A DNA stretch of 64,000 nucleotides from Chondrosia reniformis (GCA_947172415.1 OX359198.1:589401-653400), one strand, 5' to 3'; shown: positions 23,996 through 37,104, counted from the first letter of the stretch. Numbers and translations: made by a program. The notes: a model not told the origin generated them from the sequence alone.

Positions 23996-25884
23996 TCAAT
24001 ATGGCAACATGTTCACATCTTTAACCTCCCTTCTCTCATCTTCATCATTATCACCTGCTTCATACCAATCTTTCACTTTCCTCTTTCCAAAGTAACCAAG
24101 ACCAGCCACTAACAAGGTTGATATTACATACTCCATCAACTTGGTGCCATCAAAGAGAGGTACCGATGAAACGTCCTTGTAACGTCTCAGCAAGGAAGTA
24201 ACATACAGCGACAAGCCTGTATAAATAAACACTATAGCAATGCAAAAGAAGATACTTGCATAATTGCTACAAATGCAACAGTTCTTAGGATGTCTCAACA
24301 TCAGATACACTTCATGTAGAATGACTACAATTGCTGCCAACAGTAAAATACACCACACAGTGAAAGTTACAGTTTCGAAAGGTGAGATAATAAAGAATGT
24401 TCCAAGATACACAATGATTACTCCAAATACCTGAATACTATAGAGTGGACCCGCCCATCCAAGAGATACTGCATGAAATCTGATTACCCTCCTCCATCTT
24501 GGAGACATTTGCTGGTGATTTTTAGATGTATCATTAAGATATTTGTTTATTTTTCTATAAATGAGTGGATATTGTCCTATAAAGATGATGAACATTAACA
24601 CTTCAATCATGAGAGCAATCACACAGTCCGGAAGGAAAAACTCAGGATAGTACTCTTCATGTGACACCAAGTTTAGAGTACATTGTAGGCTTCCCCCAAA
24701 ATAATAACTGATAAATGACAAAGACAGACACCAAGTAAAGAGTTTGATTTCAGTTAATCTTTTTGCTTGTCTCTTTTGACTTTGATTCAAAACAAAGATG
24801 AAATTTTTATTCTCACTTCTGATGAGTCTTATCATTAGCAAATTTCCAAGAAGCAATACCCCAACAATAGCAATGCTCCTAGCTAGAGTGAAGGTCCAAC
24901 TTGAAGGGATAAAAGGTTTTATTATATTACTAGGTGAAAGTGTAGCTAGTGATATTCCATATGGTTTTCCCTCATACCACATTGGTGTATATGGAAAGAA
25001 CACCCCTTGTTGGTCATTCATTACCTTCAGAAAGTATATAGTTATCAATAAACTGTAAGTCCATACATACGTATATTAAATTTTAGCAATTGTAAGTGAT
25101 TTTACAAGTATAATAAAGTTGGTCATGCATTCATCACCTTTTATAACAGAAGATAAATAGCTGACATCAAAACATATAATTATAATGAGAGTACATAAGT
25201 TATATATATGTATGACTGTCTGGGAAGTGTACTTGTCCAGGTATAGGGCTGCATGTGTCCCATAACTATATAGCAATGGGTGGCATTATCCACACATGTA
25301 TATATGGGCACCTTTATAATAATAGTATATATGCATTAAATTTAAGTATAATAAAGTGCATAGTAAATATACAAGGTTTACGTATAGTCACTTACATTAG
25401 CTGCAAAAAAGTCCTGCAAAATGGAAGGATCACATAACGTTGGAACAGTCAAGCAAAGTGATTGTGGCAGATATAACTTATCTATGTAAAGGAAACTAAA
25501 AATGAGAGGAGGTAGTGCTAAATAGTAATAATAGCGGTACCACACGAATATATCACAATCTTTAGTGTTCCACTGACAACAAGACTTCTCTACATCTAAC
25601 ACTGAATTATTTTGACTAGTTGCATTGATCATTTTGAAGTGGAACACTTTAATTCGCTTTACAAAATTATTAATTTCCTTTATATCCAGTGGATTGCCAA
25701 AGTAATCACGAATACCAAAGTGCTTGTTTCCACTTCTGAGGGCATCCATCATCTGATCTAAATTCTCCACACATTCCTTGTTCTTGTAATTTTCCTCTCC
25801 ACTCGCGTATCTAACCTGAAGCAGTACTAACATCAGTAAGTAGACAGTGAAGGTCGAGGATAGAGGACACTTTAGATAAGTCAT
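23996..25884 (-). CDS. Seven-TM tandem-array protein, copy 6 (intact)
   Basis: Exons 25396-25884 and 23996-25024, intron 371 bp, predict 505 aa. It is the closest intact relative of copies 5 and 9; introns are also nearly the same (ACTGTAAGTCCATACATACG). The ectodomain patch reads FLYIDKLYLPQ, and KNH replaces the usual NNQ in the second intracellular loop. The tail differs slightly (DNDEDERREVKDVNMLPY). Sequence 5' of the gene to about 26455 also matches the 5' flank of copy 9, so the whole block was duplicated. Confidence 0.8.
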
Positions 25885-26284
25885 AACTGCACTTTGAATT
25901 CTATCAGCTGCAGAGATGGATAATTTAGAAAATTTGGCTTTTAAAAAAGTTAAATTTGGCCTCAAGTTTTAGAGAATTAACAAGGCTATAGTTTCATTTA
26001 TATTAACTTGAACACCCTTAATTGTTATTTTATATTACCAAGTCCTTTTATAACATAAAATATGAATGCTTTTAGACTGGCTTTTTAGTTTAGATTTTAA
26101 AGTTCCCCTAATATACCTATTATTTCAAATATATAATCATAAATAATTCATTGAAAGTATAATATTGGAGAATAGTAAAGTGTTGTAATATTAATATGTC
26201 ATTATAGCTATTTTTTGATTCAATATATATGTATGTACATTTTCAATTGCAACTTGTGAGCCATTCATCATATCTTATAACAGA

Positions 26285-26455
26285 AAGCACTTCAAATGGC
26301 TGAATCGAATCGATGCAAGGCGCTTTATTACAGTAAATTTGCATATATAAAGTATACATATTAGCAGGCTTAGAAGTGTTTATATATATGAACCCAATTT
26401 TAAATGGACATTAGGGTATATACGTACTTGATGGGAGCCTTGTGCTGCATGCATG
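26285..26455 (+). pseudogene. 5' remnant of the 35.2 kb transposase-like gene
   Basis: TTCAAATGGCTGAATCGAAT, then GATGCAAGGCGCTTTAT, then TTGATGGGAGCCTT match the start of the gene at 35223. Similarity ends after GGGAGCCTT. The remnant sits in the matching place 5' of copy 6, so the transposon was present before the block duplication and was later lost here. Confidence 0.6.
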
Positions 26456-27810
26456 TTTTAGTTTTATTTCTTTCAAGCAGCACTGTATATATATATATTC
26501 AGTATATTGTAATTAGTAATCAACAAAACGTCGAACGTTCAACCAATGTAAAGGATTTAGAAACCATCTTTACTAATAATATATAACGTAAAGCTTGCTC
26601 AAAAAGGTTTTCTACGAGATATGGCCTTGAAGAATGGACTGCATATAAGAGTATAAGAGTCGACCAGAAATCGGTTAACTGGATATCAATGAGAACCAGC
26701 CAAGTAGTTTGAGTTTACTTGCATGGGGGCTACGAGTTTTTAGGGGCTGCCGCAGGCAGCCCCTTATATTGTTTTCATATGCCGATTACGTTGTACGGCT
26801 TCATGTTACGGAAAGATATATATATATATATATATCTATATATATAATACGGGTTCATACGCAACTGTTATAACACTTATTTTATACGTCGGTATATGTA
26901 TAATACAAGTTCATACGCAACTATTGTAACACTTAATTTATACGTCAATACATCGTTTTTGCAAATGGCAGCGTTCAGGAAGCTTTAGTTAACGAAGCTT
27001 TTCCATCGTTATTTATAAAGTTCAGGACACTTAAGCGTCCTCAATCGTTAGTATTACGAATATATATATTAAATCCCAACGATGCGGCCAAGTAGTTCGA
27101 GTTAATTCGGGGGCGGCAGCCCCACGAGTTTTTAAACTCGAACTACTTGTTTAAACTCGAAATACTTGTTATACTCTAAACAATATGCAGACTGAAATGC
27201 CTCTATATATATCCTCTCATAGACCCTAATAAACAAATCACCAACTGTATTTATCTCATGTACTTGCAGCACAAACCATGGCCAGTCGCCTAGTTCTACT
27301 TAACATAAAGTTTTATAAATGCATACAATTCACTTCCCCCTCCCCACTTCTCCAATTTATCCAGTTGCAGTTCAATGTCTTTACTGTGACTTATAAACCT
27401 TGTGGTTGGGCTGTCTTTACTGATTTCAGTTTTGTATAGCATGTCACATTAATAAACAATCACTATTATTTTTATTATATAGCTTCAGATTAAGCTGCTA
27501 TTTGATCTGGTATATTATAATATAATGATGCATAAATATTTCTTTTACAAATTCAATCATTGTTTTCATTCTTATACCTTTTGTTTATTACGTTCTGTAT
27601 TCATTGTGAAACCTTGATGGTGTAAATTTAAACCTTTGCAATTGATCATAACTTTTACCTTAAATTGAGTAAAACTTCAAATTCAGTTTGAGTGGAATAT
27701 AATATATAAAGGTTAATGTGTACGTACGTATGTTTAATGTATTATATAATTCAAACTTTATGTTCAAGTGTATATGTGTAATGATATATGGCTTATTAGT
27801 TGCATTTATT

Positions 27811-27965
27811 ATAAGATCAGCGGATTTCATATGAACATTGATCAGCAACAGTTAGTTATCTTAAGACCAGCCTTTTGCTGATGAAGACCTTCGTGGTTGA
27901 AACGTTCAATAACTTGTATAAAAGATTACTGTTACTGATGCTCATATAAAATTCACTGATTTTAT
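27811..27965. mobile_element. Foldback MITE, ATAAGATCAGTGGATT family, copy b
   Basis: Inverted ends ATAAGATCAGCGGATTTC and ATCAGTGAATTTTATATG (complement). The centre holds CTGATGAAGACCTTCGTGGT then TGAAACG, the clearest plus-strand form of the hairpin motif. Confidence 0.75.
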
Positions 27966-28494
27966 GTTTATGTGTATACAGTATAGATCAAAATTTTTTA
28001 TATTAAATGGATAACGTGCGTATATATAATACTTAAATTAATTTAATGCAAGCTCCCTCCGGTACCATGGTGACATGAATATAGAAAGGTAGGCATGCAG
28101 TAATTTTAATATATGCATATTATTTATGGTGACTGTTTAAAGTAATTCATTGATGAATTAATGCATGAGACTACTATATATATGCAATAGGGTAAGATAA
28201 GAGGTTAGACGGTTATAATATGTATGCATTTATTATACATTTAGAATTTAGGTAGGTGTACACGTAGATGATCTTCTGGGTATTAGTTTATTTTATTTGT
28301 ATTTTACTTTTATCTGTATACACAATGACCTGTATGCTCAGTAGACCCATTTGGGATGATTTAGGCTTGAGAACTTTGATAGTATGTACACCTTACTATA
28401 TAATATATGGTATACCTTACTATATAATATATGGTATCAATTTTAATGTATTTATATTCCAGCCATCACTAGAGACCCAAGTCTATGGAGAGGT

Positions 28495-28721
28495 GACAGC
28501 AACAAGCCTGTATAAATGAACACTATAGCAATGCAAAAGAAGATAGTTGCATGGTTGCTACAAATGCAACAATTCTTAGGATGTCTCAACATCAGATACA
28601 CTTCATGTAGAATGACTACAATTGCTGCTAACAGTAAAATAAACCAGAAAGTATAAGTTATAGTTTCTAAGGGTGAGTTAATAAACAATATTCCAAGATA
28701 CACAATGACTACTCCAAACAC
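28495..28721 (-). pseudogene. Seven-TM array copy 7, short exon 2 fragment
   Basis: Encodes only helix 4 end to helix 6 (VFGVVIVYLG ... LRHPKNCCIC ... FIYTGL) at family-level identity. Both edges are abrupt: ACAGCAACAAGCCTG on the left and CTCCAAACACAAAA on the right. No exon 1 is nearby. A broken duplicate within the array. Confidence 0.8.
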
Positions 28722-29424
28722 AAAATTTGCCCTTAGGCTATATGTATATCTTTCACAATACATTATATAATCAACTTTCTATATCAGAATTCAATGCACA
28801 TTGATGGCTGTTACTCTATCAAATGGAATCATATGAAGCTACTACTTTGTGTCAGCAATCACAGACATCTATAAAACATGTTCAATTATTGAACATGTTT
28901 TATAGATGTCTGTGATTATACTCTTTAAACCAGAATTAATGGGTTAATGTGATTTCTATATATGATATATTATTGTGGTGTATAATTATTTCTTTTTCAA
29001 ATTTATAAGTGTTTTCACTCTTATCTTTTGGTTTGCTATGCTCATCTGATATATATCATGTTTTCTGTATAATACATAATTAAATATAATTGCTTTATGA
29101 TCATGAATTACGTTTTAAAAGTTAGCAGTATGAAAGGTATCAATTTTATCTAGATATTTAAGAAACCATATACCAACTAATTTATTCATTATGCATGTAA
29201 GATAGTTTCAAAATGAAAATTTAATAATTTACATTTGAATATATATGTTGAGTTCATGCAAACTTCACTATAATTGTATTATTAGTAGGAAAAAAAAAGA
29301 AAAGGTATAAATCAAATAATATCAAATAGTATATACATACGTAATACGTACATATTAATGGCTATAGTGTATCACACAAGAGCTTATATTCCCTGAAAGT
29401 TCACACAGACACAAAACTCATGCA
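28722..29424. other. Flank between copies 7 and 8
   Basis: Contains the perfect inverted repeat at 28857-28917 and array 3' flank sequence. No gene. Confidence 0.45.
28857..28917. repeat. Perfect 30-bp inverted repeat with 1-nt spacer
   Basis: AATCACAGACATCTATAAAA... reads the same on both strands around T28887 with no mismatch over 30 bp per arm. A single-armed relative occurs near 210-235 (GTCAGCATTCACGGACATGT). Confidence 0.9.
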
Positions 29425-31048
29425 TCAATATGGCAACATGTTCACATCTTCATCTTTCCTTCTCTCATCTTCATTATTATCACCTGCTTCATACCAACCT
29501 TTCACTTTCCTCTTCCCAAAGTAACCAAGACCAGCCACTAACAAGGTTGATATTACATACTCCATCAACTTGGTGCTATCAAAGAGAGGTGACACGTCCC
29601 TGTAACGTCTCAACAAGGCAATAACATACAGCGACAAGCCTGAATAAATGAACACTAAAGCAATGCAAAAGAAGATAGTTGCATAATTGCCACAAATGCA
29701 ACAATTCTTAGGATGTCTCAACATCAGATACACTTCATGTAGAATGACTACAATTGCTGCTAACAGTAAAATATACCAGAATGTGTAAGTTAAAGTTTCT
29801 AAGGGTGAGTTAATAAATAATATTCCAAGATACACAATGGCTACTCCAAACAGCTGAATACTATAGAATGGACCCACCCATCCAAGAGATATCGCATGAC
29901 ATCTGATCACCCTCCTCCATCTTGGAGATGTTTGTTGATGGTTATTAGATGTATCATTAAGATATTTGCTCAATTTGCTATAAATGAGTGGATATTGACC
30001 TATAAAGATGATGAACATTAACACTTCAGTCATGAGAGCAATCACGGAGTCTGTAAGGAAAAACTCGGGATAGTACTCTTCATGTGACACCAAAAGTAGA
30101 GTACATTGTAGGTTGCTCCCAAAATAATAACTGATCACTAACAGAGACAGACACCAAGTAAAGAGTTTGATTTCAGTTAATCTTTTTGTTTGTCTCTTTT
30201 GACTCTGATTCAGAACAAAAATGAAAATTTTATTCTCACTTCTGATGAGTCTTATCATTAGCAAACTTCCAAGAATCAATACCCCAACAATGACAATATT
30301 CTTTGCTAGAGTGAAGGTCCAACTTGAAGTTTTATCATGTTTTAATATATTAGCGGGTGAAAGTGTATGGAGTGATAATCCATATGGTTTTCCCTCATAC
30401 CACATTGGTGCATATGGAAAGAACACCCCTTGTTGGTCATTCATTACCTTCAGAATGTATATATATATGGAGTTATCAATAAACTATGTACGTACATTTT
30501 AAATCTATATAAAAATTTTACAAGTATAATGAAAGTACATATATTATACAAGTTTTACTTACATTAGCTGCAAAGTCCTGCAAAATGGAAGGATCACATA
30601 AAGGTGGAATAGTCAAGCAAAATGATTGTGGTAGATACATCGAATCCTTTTCGAGAAAAATAAGTATGAGAGGAGGTTGTGCTAAATAGTAATAATAGCA
30701 GTACCACATGAATATATCACAATCTTTAGTGTTCCACTGACAACAAGAATTCTCTACATCTAACACTGAATTATTTTGACTAGCTACATTGATCATTTTG
30801 AAGTGAAACACTTTGACTCGCTTTGAAACATGAATAATTTCCTTTATATCCAGTGGATTGCCAAAGTAATCACGAATACCAAAGTGCTTGTTTCCACTTC
30901 TCAGGACATCCATCATGTGATCTAAATTCTCCACACATTCCTTGTTCTTGTAATTTTCCTCTCCACTCGCGTATCTAACCTGAAGCAGTACTAGCATCAG
31001 TAAGTAGACAGTGAAGGTTGAGGATAGAGGACACTTTAGATAAGTCAT
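29425..31048 (-). CDS. Seven-TM tandem-array protein, copy 8 (intact)
   Basis: Exons 30563-31048 and 29425-30447, with a very short intron of 115 bp, give 502 aa. First subfamily. The ectodomain patch reads IFLEKDSMYLPQ. The first segment of exon 2 is HTLSPANILKHDKTSSW, where copies 2 and 3 have NPSSW. The tail has a Lys change (DERRKDEDVNMLPY). All landmarks, splice sites and seven hydrophobic segments are present. Confidence 0.8.
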
Positions 31049-32315
31049 AGCAGCACTTTGAATTCTATCAGCTGCAGAGATGGACAATTTAGAAAAGTTG
31101 GCTTTAAAAAAGTTGGCCTCAAGTTTTACAGAATTTACAGAGCACTAGCTTCATTTATATACAGTATATATCTCTTGAATACCCTTGTTAATCATTTATC
31201 ACCTTTTATAACAGAAAATATATTGTATATTTAACATATATTGTAATCAACAAAAGTGCAAATAGTCTCTTTTACATAGCTATATTAAATTTATAGACGT
31301 ATGTATAGAATATATGATAATATTATTAAAGTGTTACGTGCAGAGGGGGTGCACCTGGCCCAGCTGGTCCCATGAGCTAGCTAGCTAGTCACTACATGTT
31401 CATTATGTAAGTATCTCATCAACTCATTATCATTAAGATAACCTCGGCACTTCAGCACATGGGAGATGGTGTATTTGATTACTAGTGTAATCCTCAGAGT
31501 GGACAAGCTGCCATCAAATCCTTCAAACCATCCTTCTAATTATAAACCATCCTTCCAGCCTCAGCCAGAAATGTGTACTACATATCATGATGAGATTGGT
31601 AACACATCCACTAGTAACTTGCGTGAGGATGCTGAGGTCGTTGAGGTGGAGCTGCATCATATATAGATTCCCCCTCTTTGGCTAGTGCATGGATATGGTA
31701 CCTTTGTCACATCAAACATGTACCTATTTAAAATTGAGATTGATTAAGTGATTTCTATTAAATATGATAGATAGGTTATTGAGCTAGCTGTCTGTAGCAG
31801 CGTAAAACAATTTAGACGCTTTAGTCTGTGATCTTCATCAGCTGAATAATACAATTTGAGTTACAGACTACATAATCAAGCTAGAGAACTGACAGGTGGA
31901 GTTTTCTATCATAATTAAACAACGTAGCAATGAACCTTAATATTTAAAATGATTTCTATATATACAAGTTTGATTTGCTGAGTATAAAAACTGGATTCAT
32001 CAGATGCTATACAGTATGTATATACGTATATTGTACGAGATTAGAATACTTAAACTTCAATACATGCACACCTTCTTATGTAATAGATTGTTTAACATGC
32101 ATGCATGAAAAATCTAAGATACCATTTTCCTACATGCTATATGCCCATTCTGTAAAAGAGCCTATAGGGGAACTAAACCTGAAGAGAGCTTTGGATGAAG
32201 ATACAGCAGTCTTTTCTTCGATCCTTCTTTTCCCTTCTTTCATCTTCTTCTCCACTGGGTCCACTGGGTTCTTGTCCACTGGTGTGTACTGATTCAATGT
32301 GTTGTTTCTCTGTAG
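31049..32315. other. 5' flank of copy 8 up to the integrin fragment
   Basis: Contains upstream block copy e (31345-31720), a repeat shared with 22760-22900 (31770-31920), and a segment at 32157-32213 (CCTATAGGGGAACTAAACC, GAGCTTTGGATGA) that also occurs in a plexin intron at about 44757-44812. No gene. Confidence 0.4.
31345..31720 (-). repeat. Array upstream block, copy e
   Basis: Matches 9110-9480 closely (TGGTCCCATGAGCTAGCTAG, AAACCATCCTTCCAGCC, CATATATAGATTCCCCCTC) and lies 0.3 kb 5' of copy 8. Confidence 0.45.
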
Positions 32316-32650
32316 ATTTTTGGTGTGCGGAATTGTGGGGCTGATAACAGGTGTACCTTTGATCTGGCCATTAGGGATCTGATATCAACGTAAGCCTATC
32401 TGCAGTGATGTAATGTCATGTGACAATCATGTGATGTCGTAATTGTAGGCAAACTGTGGCTCTGCTGACAGATGTGTTGACACTTACTGTGTATGTGCAA
32501 AACAATGGAAATGAGAGTGCCTGCAGCTCTAGAATAGTCTTCACTTTCCCTGAAGGGATAGTCAAGTCTGGTTCTATTGTTGACTCTTCATGTACACCAA
32601 CAGCCACTTCCCTATCATGCTCTTTAGCCCAAGTGGCACCTGGTATGGAG
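32316..32650 (+). pseudogene. Integrin alpha-like gene fragment, two exons
   Basis: Exon A (32316-32389) reads IFGVRNCGADNRCTFDLAIR and ends at a GTAAGC donor in phase 2. Exon B (32449-32650) continues TDVLTLTVYVQNNGNESACS, then FTFPEGIVKSGS and LSCSLAQVAPGMEV, ending before GTAGGG. CG.D..C..DL.., followed by a V.V.NNGE-like strand, is the pattern of the integrin alpha second (thigh/calf) region. Both acceptors (TCTGTAG, ATTGTAG) and donors look usable, yet I see no upstream or downstream integrin exons. A ~52 bp partial repeat of exon B lies at 32715-32767. Most likely a transposed or duplicated piece of a larger gene. Confidence 0.6.
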
Positions 32651-32973
32651 GTAGGGTTATGGTAGTGGAGGGCATGCAGTGAGTGGAGGGTGTACGGTAA
32701 TGGAGGGCGCATACAGCTCCAAAATAGTCTTCACTTTCCCTGAAGGGATAGTCAAGTCTGGTTCTACTAGTGAAGTATTAGCCATTGTGAAAGATATTTC
32801 ATTATGAAATCTTAATAATTTAAATTTGAATATACGTACGTATATGTAGATTTCAAACTTTACTATAATTGTATTATTAGTATAGGAAAAAGAAAAGGTA
32901 ATATTAAATACACAATGTACAGTTTAATGGCTATAGTGTATCACACAAAAGCTTATATATATTCCCTAAAGGT
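32651..32973. other. Gap with a repeated piece of integrin exon B
   Basis: 32715-32767 repeats ATAGTCTTCACTTTCCCTGA and the next ~30 bp of exon B. The rest is array 3' flank. Confidence 0.5.
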
Positions 32974-34834
32974 TCACACAAACACAAACTCAAGTTCAAT
33001 ATGGCAACATGTTGACATCTTCAACCTCCCTTCTCTCATCTTCATTATTATCACCCAATCTTTCACTTTCCTCTTTCCAAAGTAACCAAGACCAGCCACT
33101 AACAAGGTTGATATTACATACTCCATCAACTTGGTGCCATCAAAGAGAGGTACCGATGAAACGTCCTTGTAACGTCTCAGCAAGGAAGTAACATACAGCG
33201 ACAAGCCTGTATAAATGAACATTATAGCAATGCAAAAGAAGATAGTTGCATGGTTGCTACAAATGCAACAGTTCTTAGGATGTCTCAACATCAGATACAC
33301 TTCATGTAGAATGACTACAATTGCTGCTAACAGTAAAATACACCACACAGTGAAAGTTACAGTTTCGAAAGGTGAGATAATAAAGAATGTTCCAAGATAC
33401 ACAATGATTACTCCAAATACCTGAATACTATAGAGTGGACCCGCCCATCCAAGAGATATCGCATGACATCTGATTACCCTCCTCCATCTTGGAGACATTT
33501 GCTGCTGGTTATTGGATGTATTATTAAGATATTTGTTTATTTTTCTATAAATGAGTGGATATTGTACTATAAAGATTATGAACATTAGCACTTCAATCAT
33601 GAGACACCAAGTAAAGAGTTTGATTTCAGCTAATCTTTTTGCTTGTCTCTTTTGACTTTGATTCAAAACAAAGATTAAATTTTTATTCTCACTTCTGATG
33701 AGTCTTATCACTAGCAAATTTCCAAGAAGCAATACCCCAACAATAGCAATGCTCCTTGCTAGAGGGAAGGTCCAACTTAAAGGGATAAAATGTTTTATTA
33801 TATTACTAGGTGAAAGTGTAGCTAGTGATAATCCATATGGTTTTCCCTCATACCACATTGGTGTATATGGAAAGAACACCCCTTGTTGGTCATTCATTAC
33901 CTTCAGAAAGTATATAGTTATCAATAAACTGTAAGTCCATACATACGTATATGTATATTTTAAATTTTAGCAATTGTAAGTGATTTTACAAGTATAATAA
34001 AGTTGGTCATGCATTCATCACCTTTTATAACAGAAGATAAATAGCTGACATCAAAACATATAATTATAATGAGAGTACATAAGTTCTATATACTATATAC
34101 AACTTGGTGCTTGCAATTGTATATGACTGTCTGGGAAGTGCAGCCTGGTAGCCTTAAGTGGCAATGGTTTATACTTGTCCAGGTATAGGGTTGCATGTGT
34201 CCCATAACTATATAGCAATGGGTGGCATTATCCACACATGTATATATGGGCACCTTTATAATAATAGTATATATGCATTAAATTTAAGTATAATAAAGTG
34301 CATAGTAAATATACAATTTTTACATTTAGTCATGCACTTACTTTAGCTGCAAAAAAGTCTGGCACAAGAGAAGGATCACATAAAGTTGGAACAATCAAGC
34401 AAAGTGATTGTGGCAGATATAACGGATCTATGTAAAGGAAACTAAAAATGAGAGGAGATAGTGCTAAATAATAATAATGGCGGTACCACACGAATATATC
34501 ACAATCCTTAGTGTTCCACTGACAACAAGACTTCTCTACATCTAACACTGAATTATTTTGACTAGTTGCATTGATCATTTTGAAGTGGAACACTTTAATT
34601 CGCTTTACAAAATTATTATATAATTTCCTTTATATCCAGTGGATTGCCAAAGTAATCACAAATACCAAAGTGCTTGTTTCCACTTCTGAGGGAATCCATC
34701 ATCTGATTTAAATTCTCCACACATTCCTTGTTCTTGTAATTTTCCTCTCCACTTGTGTATCTAACCTGAAGCAGTACTAGCATCAGTAAGTAGACAGTGA
34801 AGGTCGAGGATAGAGGACACTTTAGATAAGTCAT
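32974..34834 (-). pseudogene. Seven-TM array copy 9, disrupted at three places
   Basis: Exons 34342-34834 and 32974-33900, intron 441 bp. A 4-bp insertion (TATA) near 34617 breaks exon 1. Exon 2 lacks about 38 codons, joining LFTWC directly to LMIEVLM, which removes helix 2 and the following loop in frame. An 11-bp deletion near 33055 shifts the tail, so the acidic NMLPY end is replaced by unrelated residues. Sequence is otherwise closest to copies 5 and 6. Clearly inactive. Confidence 0.85.
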
Positions 34835-35222
34835 AGCTGCACTTTGAATTCTATCAGCTGCAGAGATGGATAATTTAGAAAATTTGGCTTTTAAAAAAGT
34901 TAAATTTGGCCTCAAGTTTTAGAGAATTAACAAGGCTATAGTTTCATTTATATTAACTTGAACACCTTTAATTGTTATTTATTTATTATCAAGTCCTTTT
35001 ATAACATAAAATATATGTATGCTTTTAGACCGGCTTTTTAATTAGTTTAGATCTTAAAGTTCCCCTAATCATAAATAATTCATTGAAAGTATATTGGAGA
35101 ATAGTAAAGTATTGTAATATTAATATGCCATTATAGCTATTTTTTGATTCAATATATATGTATGTACATTTTCAATTGCAACTTGTGAGCCATTCATCAT
35201 ATCTTATAACAGAAAGTATATA
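34835..35222. other. 5' flank of copy 9
   Basis: Near-identical to 25885-26285, apart from small indels. No gene. Confidence 0.5.
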
Positions 35223-37104
35223 TTGCACTTCAAATGGCTGAATCGAATTGATGCAAGGCACTTTATATATTACAGTAAATTTGCACTCAACACATATACA
35301 AGAAGTGTTTATGTGAACCCAATTTTTAAATGTACCTTAGGGTATATACTTGATGGGAGCCTTAAGCAATTATTTACTTCCTGTCCCATGTGCAAGAACA
35401 GCACAGTTCCAAGAGTTAAAAGAATACTTGGAACTTTTATTTCAATCATCCAGAAGTGCACCTCATGCAAGTTTTCTAGAATTTGGGATAGCCAGCCCTT
35501 CATTAACAATATTCCTGCAGGAAATTTGCATCTTTCTACTGCTATACTTGTTACGGGCTCTTCACCGACTAAGGTCTTACGTCTCTTGGAATGCCTAGAA
35601 TGTGCAGTCTATTCAGACAGAACCTTCTTTTTACACCAGCGAAAATATCTTTACCCGGCAATATCAACTATTTGGGAGAATCAGCAACATGAAGTGGTGG
35701 AGGAGGTACTGAGCAATGGTGTTCCAATTACCATAGGTGGAGATGCTAGGTGTGACAGCCCAGGACATTCTGCCAAGTATGTCTCCTATACTCTCTTAAA
35801 TCTTCACACGAACAAGATATTGGATTTTCAGCTGATTCAAGTGAGTTTATCCAATTAGTACAGTAACTAATTATTTAATTGTATATACAACCAATTTATG
35901 CATGCATACCCTTGCAGAGTAATGAGGTAGCAAGTAGCTACCATATGGAAAAGGAAGGCTTCATCAGAGGAGTTACCTTCCTCCAAAATGAAGGTATAGA
36001 AGTGCAAGAGATCGTTACTGATAGGCACGTTGCCTTCAGAAAATACATTAAAGATGAACTGAAAGCTGTTAAACATTCGTTCGATGTTTGGCATATAGCT
36101 AAAGGTATATATGTTACATCATGCATGGTTTGCATGTGATCTCATTTGCTTTTAATGCTTTTGTATTTTGTTCCTTTAACTTACAAACAGGTGTTGCAAA
36201 GAAGATTGATAAACTGACAAAAATGAGTGATTGTGCAATAGTAGGAGCATGGCGAAAGTCTATTAATAATCATCTGTATTGGGTGCACAATCCACACCTG
36301 ATTCAAATGGAGAAGTAATGGCTGCCAAATGGCTGTCACTATTAAACCACCTGAAGAATGTTCATAGAGGGCACAGTGCATTGTTCCCAAAATGTCTTCA
36401 CAGTACTCTTTCAAGAAGAAAATGGTTAAAGCCAGGTATGCCGGGCATGCTTCAGAATCTTTTTAATGATGTGAAATGTGCTAATATATACATATTACTC
36501 ATAGATACCAAGGCTTATAAGGGTCTTCAGAAAATTTTGACCAGCACTAGTTTGTGTAAGGACATTAAACAACTAAGTACTGGATTCTTCCACAGTTTGG
36601 TCAACACGTTTGCTCCAAAGCAACAGGTCTTCTCTTATCATGGAATGCTTAGCCGGTGTGTACATGCATGTAAAATATTCTTTACCTGCCTGTCTCTATG
36701 CAGATTGAAGCTGGCTGCACTACATTTTAATGAAAATAATAACTTAGAACAAGCCACAACTAAAGATGGAAGCCTAAGGTGGAAAATAGTCTACCCTAAA
36801 TATAAGAAAGGTGAAGCTGTGGCTAAGAAGGTAAAGGTGGACAGTACTTTCGGTAAGCCCGGTTACACTACCCTTTCTGCAGATACACTATATCTACCTT
36901 TTGCATGCATTCATCACTACAGTGTATGCTGATACCATATGGGAGAAAGTCAGAGAACTTTCTAACATGCCTGATCAAAGTTCTCTTTTACAAATCTCGC
37001 TACCTGAAGCTCCTCCACCTTTATCAAATGAATGTCAACATTCATCAAAGGAAGATGTAGTGAAACACCATCAGAGCCGATTTTCACAGATTGTGTCGCA
37101 ATAG
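35223..37104 (+). pseudogene. Transposase-like gene (GDARCDSPGHSAKY family), damaged
   Basis: Spliced gene with about six exons. Exon 1 runs from 35223 to about 35840 (CPMC motif, GDARCDSPGHSAKY, donor GTGAGT). Exon 2 starts near 35919 (SNEVASSYHMEKEGF, VTDRHVAFRKYI, FDVWHIAK). Exon 3 starts near 36191 (GVAKKIDKL, NNHLYW). A one-base shift near 36280 then leads to STPDSNGEVMAAKW. Later exons hold LSTGFFHSLVN, FAPKQQVFSYHGM and LAALHFNENN, and the C-terminus ends near 37102. The spaced acidic residues (GDARCD, VTDRH) fit a DDE-type transposase; I recall the family in many invertebrates and fishes but cannot name the superfamily. The frameshift and a short gap before FHSLV suggest it is inactive. 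Confidence 0.6.

Larger units (their letters stand above)
25885..28494. other. Flank between copies 6 and 7
   Basis: Contains a transposase-gene remnant (26285-26455), a TA tract (about 26818-26850), inverted GGGGCTGCC/GGCAGCCCC words near 26752-26765 and 27110, and a MITE (27811-27965). No intact gene seen. Confidence 0.4.
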
